Positions 6,356-7,033 of a DNA stretch of 7,033 bases are shown here, piece by piece; the stretch's first letter is position 1; every line of letters begins with the position of its first letter. A model generated the notes under the pieces. It saw only the letters and a list, made by a program, of their open reading frames with translations. It did not search any database and was not told the origin of the DNA. The position numbers were made by a program, and so were the translations under genes. The DNA comes from Christensenella sp. UBA941 (GTDB lineage Bacteria > Bacillota > Clostridia > Christensenellales > UBA941). Location of the stretch: NCBI GenBank assembly GCA_002293365.1, contig DBDD01000119.1:2430-9462 (forward strand), written 5' to 3'.

Positions 6356-6754
6356 GTGAAAAAGCCAAACAAACTAACCGCTTATCTCGATAAAGCTACA
6401 TACTTCATTGAGGTTATGGTATCGTCTCTGCTATTAGTCGCCATCGTTATACTCCTGCTCGAAATGATTTGTGAGCAAATAGGCGTACCGTTCAAAGTAT
6501 TGACCGACGATTTCGAGAGTATATTGTCTAAGGCATTTACCCTTGTCATTGGCGTGGAATTTATAAAAATGCTGTGCAAACATTCGGCGGAAACCGTTAT
6601 TGAAGTATTGCTGTTTGCCATTGCGCGGCAGATGATCCTATCGCACGGGGACGCGTTGAATATGCTGCTTGGCGTAGCTGCTATAGCGGGGCTGTTTGCC
6701 GCCAAGAGGTTTTTTATACTTCGTGACAGTCGTCAGAAAGAGGCGCTCGAATAG
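6356..6754 (+). CDS. PsiE-like small integral membrane protein
   Basis: From GTG 6356 this encodes 132 residues with about four hydrophobic segments: 18-38 (EVMVSSLLLVAIVILLLEM), 58-73 (SKAFTLVIGVEFIKML), 81-95 (VIEVLLFAIARQMIL) and 102-121 (NMLLGVAAIAGLFAAKRFFI). The pattern VEFIKML followed by VIEVLLFAIARQMI resembles the PsiE family (phosphate-starvation-inducible, function unknown), which has this size and topology. The frame is open further upstream (from 6152), but that part overlaps the permease gene in another frame and is arginine-rich and unlike a membrane protein N-terminus, so GTG with GGGG upstream is preferred. The gene is 128 bases from the permease, a larger gap than any within the operon, and may have its own promoter. 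No phosphate-regulator site was recognised. Membrane location is well supported, the family assignment is moderate, and no role in galactarate use can be claimed. Confidence 0.65.
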   Translation: MKKPNKLTAYLDKATYFIEVMVSSLLLVAIVILLLEMICEQIGVPFKVLTDDFESILSKAFTLVIGVEFIKMLCKHSAETVIEVLLFAIARQMILSHGDALNMLLGVAAIAGLFAAKRFFILRDSRQKEALE

Positions 6755-6783
6755 CGAAGTTATAATGATTACTTTAATTATAT

Positions 6784-6803
6784 ATAAATCTCATGAGATT
6801 TAT
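6784..6803 (+). terminator. 20-bp perfect palindrome, possible weak terminator or operator
   Basis: ATAAATCTCA followed by its exact reverse complement TGAGATTTAT. In RNA this gives an 8-bp AU-rich stem with a CATG loop, followed by GTTTTAG, so it could be a weak intrinsic terminator 29 bases after the PsiE-like stop. A 20-bp dyad is also a typical size for a dimeric repressor site. The two readings cannot be separated by sequence alone. Confidence 0.45.
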
Positions 6804-6925
6804 GTTTTAGTTTGATGCCCATACTCTATACGAAAGTTGTTATTAATGCAATTGCGAAATACTTGGGAATTGCTGATATACGAAGGGAATAAAGTATCAA
6901 AGACAGCCTGGTGTGATATGCCAAT

Positions 6926-6957
6926 AAAAGAGGCGATCTACGCGAACCGCCTCTTTT
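6926..6957. terminator. Bidirectional Rho-independent terminator
   Basis: AAAAGAGGCG (6926-6935) is the exact reverse complement of CGCCTCTTTT (6948-6957), with a 12-base loop. The 10-bp stem has a GC-rich core flanked by an A-run on the left and a T-run on the right, so it can stop transcription from both sides. It probably closes the transcript that includes the PsiE-like gene, and perhaps one arriving from the right on the minus strand. Confidence 0.8.
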
Positions 6958-6970
6958 CGTTATTATCCTA

Positions 6971-7031
6971 CATAAACTCCGCGATAATGAAGGTCTTGTC
7001 GAATTATAGATTTGAAAACCTAGAGTTTATG
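6971..7031. repeat. 9-bp inverted repeat spaced by 43 bases
   Basis: CATAAACTC (6971-6979) and GAGTTTATG (7023-7031) are exact reverse complements. They lie just past the terminator and may flank a regulatory region of a gene beyond the window. The arms are short, so chance is a real possibility. Confidence 0.3.
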
Positions 7032-7033
7032 CG

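Larger units (their letters stand above)
6755..7033. other. AT-rich non-coding region, no confident gene
   Basis: Base composition drops to clearly AT-rich directly after the PsiE-like stop. The region holds a 20-bp palindrome, a strong terminator and an inverted repeat near the right edge, each described separately. One frame on the plus strand is stop-free from 6816 to the window edge, with an ATG at 6846, but it lacks a ribosome binding site and contains the terminator hairpin. No minus-strand frame gives a plausible gene. Confidence 0.6.

Noticed and set aside
6827..6884. Direct repeat TATACGAA at 6827-6834 and 6877-6884, 50 bases apart
   Set aside because: Eight bases in AT-rich sequence is within chance and nothing else in the surroundings repeats.
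6960..7020. Minus-strand gene ending just before the terminator (tail reading FDKTFIIAEFM or RQDLHYRGVYVG)
   Set aside because: Both frames contain an in-frame stop slightly upstream (near 7005 and 7020) and no start codon or ribosome binding site fits so short a product.

Overview
The window carries most of a catabolic operon for the sugar diacid galactarate (and probably D-glucarate), read entirely from the + strand. In order it holds the 3' end of galactarate dehydratase (garD), a frameshifted tartronate semialdehyde reductase (garR), a DapA-family class I aldolase, a GltD-like iron-sulfur flavoprotein, glycerate kinase (garK, sharing a 4-base ATGA overlap with the gene before it) and a GntP-family permease. 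A small PsiE-like membrane protein follows after a 128-base gap. The last ~280 bases are AT-rich and contain a 20-bp perfect palindrome and a strong bidirectional terminator, with no gene I can support.

Taken together the pathway reads: import by the GntP-type permease; dehydration of galactarate to 5-keto-4-deoxy-D-glucarate (GarD); cleavage to pyruvate and tartronate semialdehyde (the DapA-family protein, apparently standing in for GarL); reduction to D-glycerate (GarR); phosphorylation to 2-phosphoglycerate (GarK), which enters lower glycolysis. The reactions of GarD, GarR and GarK are established for those families. The aldolase assignment and the substrate of the permease are inferences from context. 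The GltD-like protein has no known place in this pathway.

The main anomaly is a one-base insertion within positions 1172-1176 of garR. The family sequence runs in one frame to residue 231, then continues perfectly for 63 residues in the neighbouring frame to a stop at 1365-1367, giving a reconstructed length of 294 residues. The cause may be a recent mutation, a sequencing or assembly error, or less likely a +1 recoding event.

Strong Shine-Dalgarno sites before most genes, very short gaps, the GltD-like and PsiE-like families and a moderately high GC content suggest an anaerobic bacterium of the Firmicutes (Clostridia/Negativicutes) or Synergistota type. The sequence alone does not fix the lineage. 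I found no CRISPR array, tRNA, rRNA, transposase or clear attachment site, and no previously undescribed system; the novelty lies in the operon's composition and in the garR lesion.
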